The notes beneath the pieces were generated by a model. It was not told where the DNA came from. It saw nothing but the letters and a program-made list of their open reading frames with translations, and did no database searches. A stretch of DNA of 13,904 nt from AC-37 sp034663685 (lineage in GTDB: Bacteria; Actinomycetota; Thermoleophilia; Solirubrobacterales; Thermoleophilaceae). The translations under genes were made by a program, and so were the position numbers. The DNA is taken from assembly GCA_034663685.1 (NCBI GenBank), contig JAXDJC010000039.1:1-13904 (forward strand), in the 5' to 3' direction. Below, piece by piece: positions 12,894 to 13,904 of this stretch (the first letter of the stretch is position 1; each line of letters starts with the position of its first letter).

Positions 12894-13538
12894 TCACTCG
12901 AGCACGCCGCCACGCATCGCCGTGGCGACCGCGGCCGCGCGGTCCGAGACCCCGAGCTTCTCGTACAGGTGCTGGAGATGCGTCTTCACGGTCGAGGGGC
13001 TGAGGTAGAGCCGGCGGCCGATGTCCGGGGCCGAGAGCCCATCCGCCGTCAGCTTCAGGACCTCGTGCTCGCGCGGGGTAAGCAGCGGCTGCTGCTCGTG
13101 GGCGGAGCGGACCTGGATCCCGTCGGCGAGCCCGGCCTGGATCTCCGGCGGGAGAACCGTACGCCCGTGAGCGACCGCCACGATCGCGTCGCAGATCTCG
13201 TCGCGGGTCGACGCCTTCGAGAGGTATGCCTTCGCGCCGGCCTCCATACCCGAGCGGACGATCTCGGTTTCGACGTACGCGGAGACGAACACGACCCGGG
13301 TCGGCAGGCCGTCACGATCGATTGCGTTCAGCATCCGCAGCCCGTCGAGGTCAGGCATCTTCATGTCGAGCACGGCCACGGCGGGCTTCAGCTCCCGGAT
13401 CGTCTCGAGCGCCTCGCGGCCGTTGCTCGCGTCGCCGACCAGCTCCAGGTCGGGCCTCTCTCTGATCGCACACACGATCCCCTCCCGGCAGACGGGATGG
13501 TCGTCCGCCACGAGAACCCGAACGCGCTGCTGCCTCAT
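12894..13538 (-). CDS. NarL/LuxR-type response regulator
   Basis: A 214-residue two-component DNA-binding response regulator. The receiver domain (about 6-123) has the acidic pair Asp12-Asp13 (VLVADDHPV), phosphoacceptor Asp58 (VAVLDMKMPDLDG), Ser86 (VFVSAY) and Lys108 (AYLSKAS), so it should be phosphorylated normally. The LuxR helix-turn-helix is at about 153-213: LTPREHEVLKLTADGLSAPD, then IGRRLYLSPSTVKTHLQHLY and EKLGVSDRAAAVATA. The ATG at 13538 overlaps the stop of the preceding small gene as ATGA, so the two are translated together. No histidine kinase is seen; one may lie upstream of the window edge or elsewhere. Its targets are unknown. Confidence 0.95.
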   Translation of the reverse strand: MRQQRVRVLVADDHPVCREGIVCAIRERPDLELVGDASNGREALETIRELKPAVAVLDMKMPDLDGLRMLNAIDRDGLPTRVVFVSAYVETEIVRSGMEAGAKAYLSKASTRDEICDAIVAVAHGRTVLPPEIQAGLADGIQVRSAHEQQPLLTPREHEVLKLTADGLSAPDIGRRLYLSPSTVKTHLQHLYEKLGVSDRAAAVATAMRGGVLE

Positions 13539-13861
13539 CGGGCTCCCGCGAACAGCCGGTCCGAGCACAGCGCGTGGAGGCACGCCGCGATCTCCTCGCG
13601 GTCCAGCGAAGCCGCGTACGCAGCGTGAGCGAGTCGGCGCTCGGACGACGGGCAGCCCACCCAGCGCTCGTACGCGCGCCAGACCTGGGCGGACGCCTCG
13701 CGCCATGACACATAGCTCTCGTAGAACCGATCGATGGCCGGAGGCAGAGCGCGCCCGTTCGCGTCGTGACCGGGCGTGCCCTGCTCGGCGGGGAGGTGCA
13801 GCTGGCTGGAGGGACGAGACGACACGAGTGAGATCTTCCAGGCTCGCGCCACCGTTGTCAT
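13535..13861 (-). CDS. Uncharacterised small helical protein translated with the response regulator
   Basis: I do not recognise a named family. From ATG 13861 it has 108 residues; a GTG at 13894 would add 11 basic residues, and I cannot exclude a start beyond the window. The first 45 residues look unstructured. Residues about 47-105 are amphipathic helix, rich in Trp, Tyr, Arg, Ala and Glu: PPAIDRFYESYVSWREASAQ, VWRAYERWVGCPSSERRLAH, AAYAASLDREEIAACLHALC. There is no signal peptide or membrane segment. Its TGA overlaps the ATG of the NarL-type regulator (13535-13538), so the two are very likely made in fixed proportion and act together. I recall similar short Trp/Arg-rich frames next to regulators in related actinobacteria, from memory only. 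A role as accessory or anti-activator of the regulator is speculation. Confidence 0.72.
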   Translation of the reverse strand: MTTVARAWKISLVSSRPSSQLHLPAEQGTPGHDANGRALPPAIDRFYESYVSWREASAQVWRAYERWVGCPSSERRLAHAAYAASLDREEIAACLHALCSDRLFAGAR

Positions 13862-13904
13862 CGGCCGGCGGGCGGCTCTTTCGCGTACGCCCACGGCGGT
13901 ACCC

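Overview
This is a 13.9 kb stretch of very GC-rich DNA, densely coded on both strands. It has GTG and TTG starts, 4-base ATGA/GTGA start-stop overlaps, an LLM-type oxidoreductase of the kind common in F420-using actinobacteria, HxlR and NarL-type regulators, and an ECF42-like sigma-factor end. Together these point to an actinomycete-type chromosome. The C-terminal motif of the small secreted protein at 12367 resembles proteins I recall from Thermoleophilia (Solirubrobacterales and relatives); that placement is inference. I see no rRNA, tRNA, CRISPR array, transposase, integrase or phage gene. No gap without a gene exceeds about 180 bases.

Layout. (1) 3-1541 (+): the C-terminal end of an ECF42-like sigma factor, then a membrane PAS-GGDEF diguanylate cyclase. 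An imperfect 45-bp direct repeat lies at the 3' end of both genes, so the cyclase sits between two copies. (2) 1538-4090: an HxlR-type repressor (-) diverges from an apparent operon (+) of LLM flavin oxidoreductase, hemerythrin-domain protein and YceI-like lipocalin-fold protein. The shared intergenic region has an 8-bp direct repeat that is a candidate operator. (3) 4053-5560: a small zinc-ribbon protein (-), a stand-alone PP2C phosphatase (+) and a PRC-barrel-like small protein (+). (4) 8541-5583 (-): a RibD/DHFR-like reductase, an aldo/keto reductase and a cupin in a tight operon, then a secreted YVTN-type beta-propeller with its own strong ribosome binding site. (5) 8621-10894 (+): a secreted CocE/NonD (S15-like) hydrolase, convergent with a DUF2254 membrane protein (-, 12189-10891); their stop codons share CTAG. 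(6) 12190-12884: a promoter region with two pairs of 11-bp-phased TCACG direct repeats ahead of a small secreted Ala/Pro/Glu-rich protein, then a good intrinsic terminator. (7) 13894-12894 (-): a small uncharacterised helical protein overlapping (ATGA) a NarL/LuxR-type response regulator.

How it fits together. The most coherent unit is HxlR-LLM-hemerythrin-YceI, which looks like a redox- or electrophile-responsive module. The aldo/keto reductase operon is a second reductive, detoxification-like set. Signalling parts (GGDEF, PP2C, response regulator, PhoP-like boxes) are present, but none has its obvious partner in the window. The signals most worth following are the repeat around the cyclase gene, the PhoP-box-like tandem array, and the overlapping LLM and hemerythrin genes.
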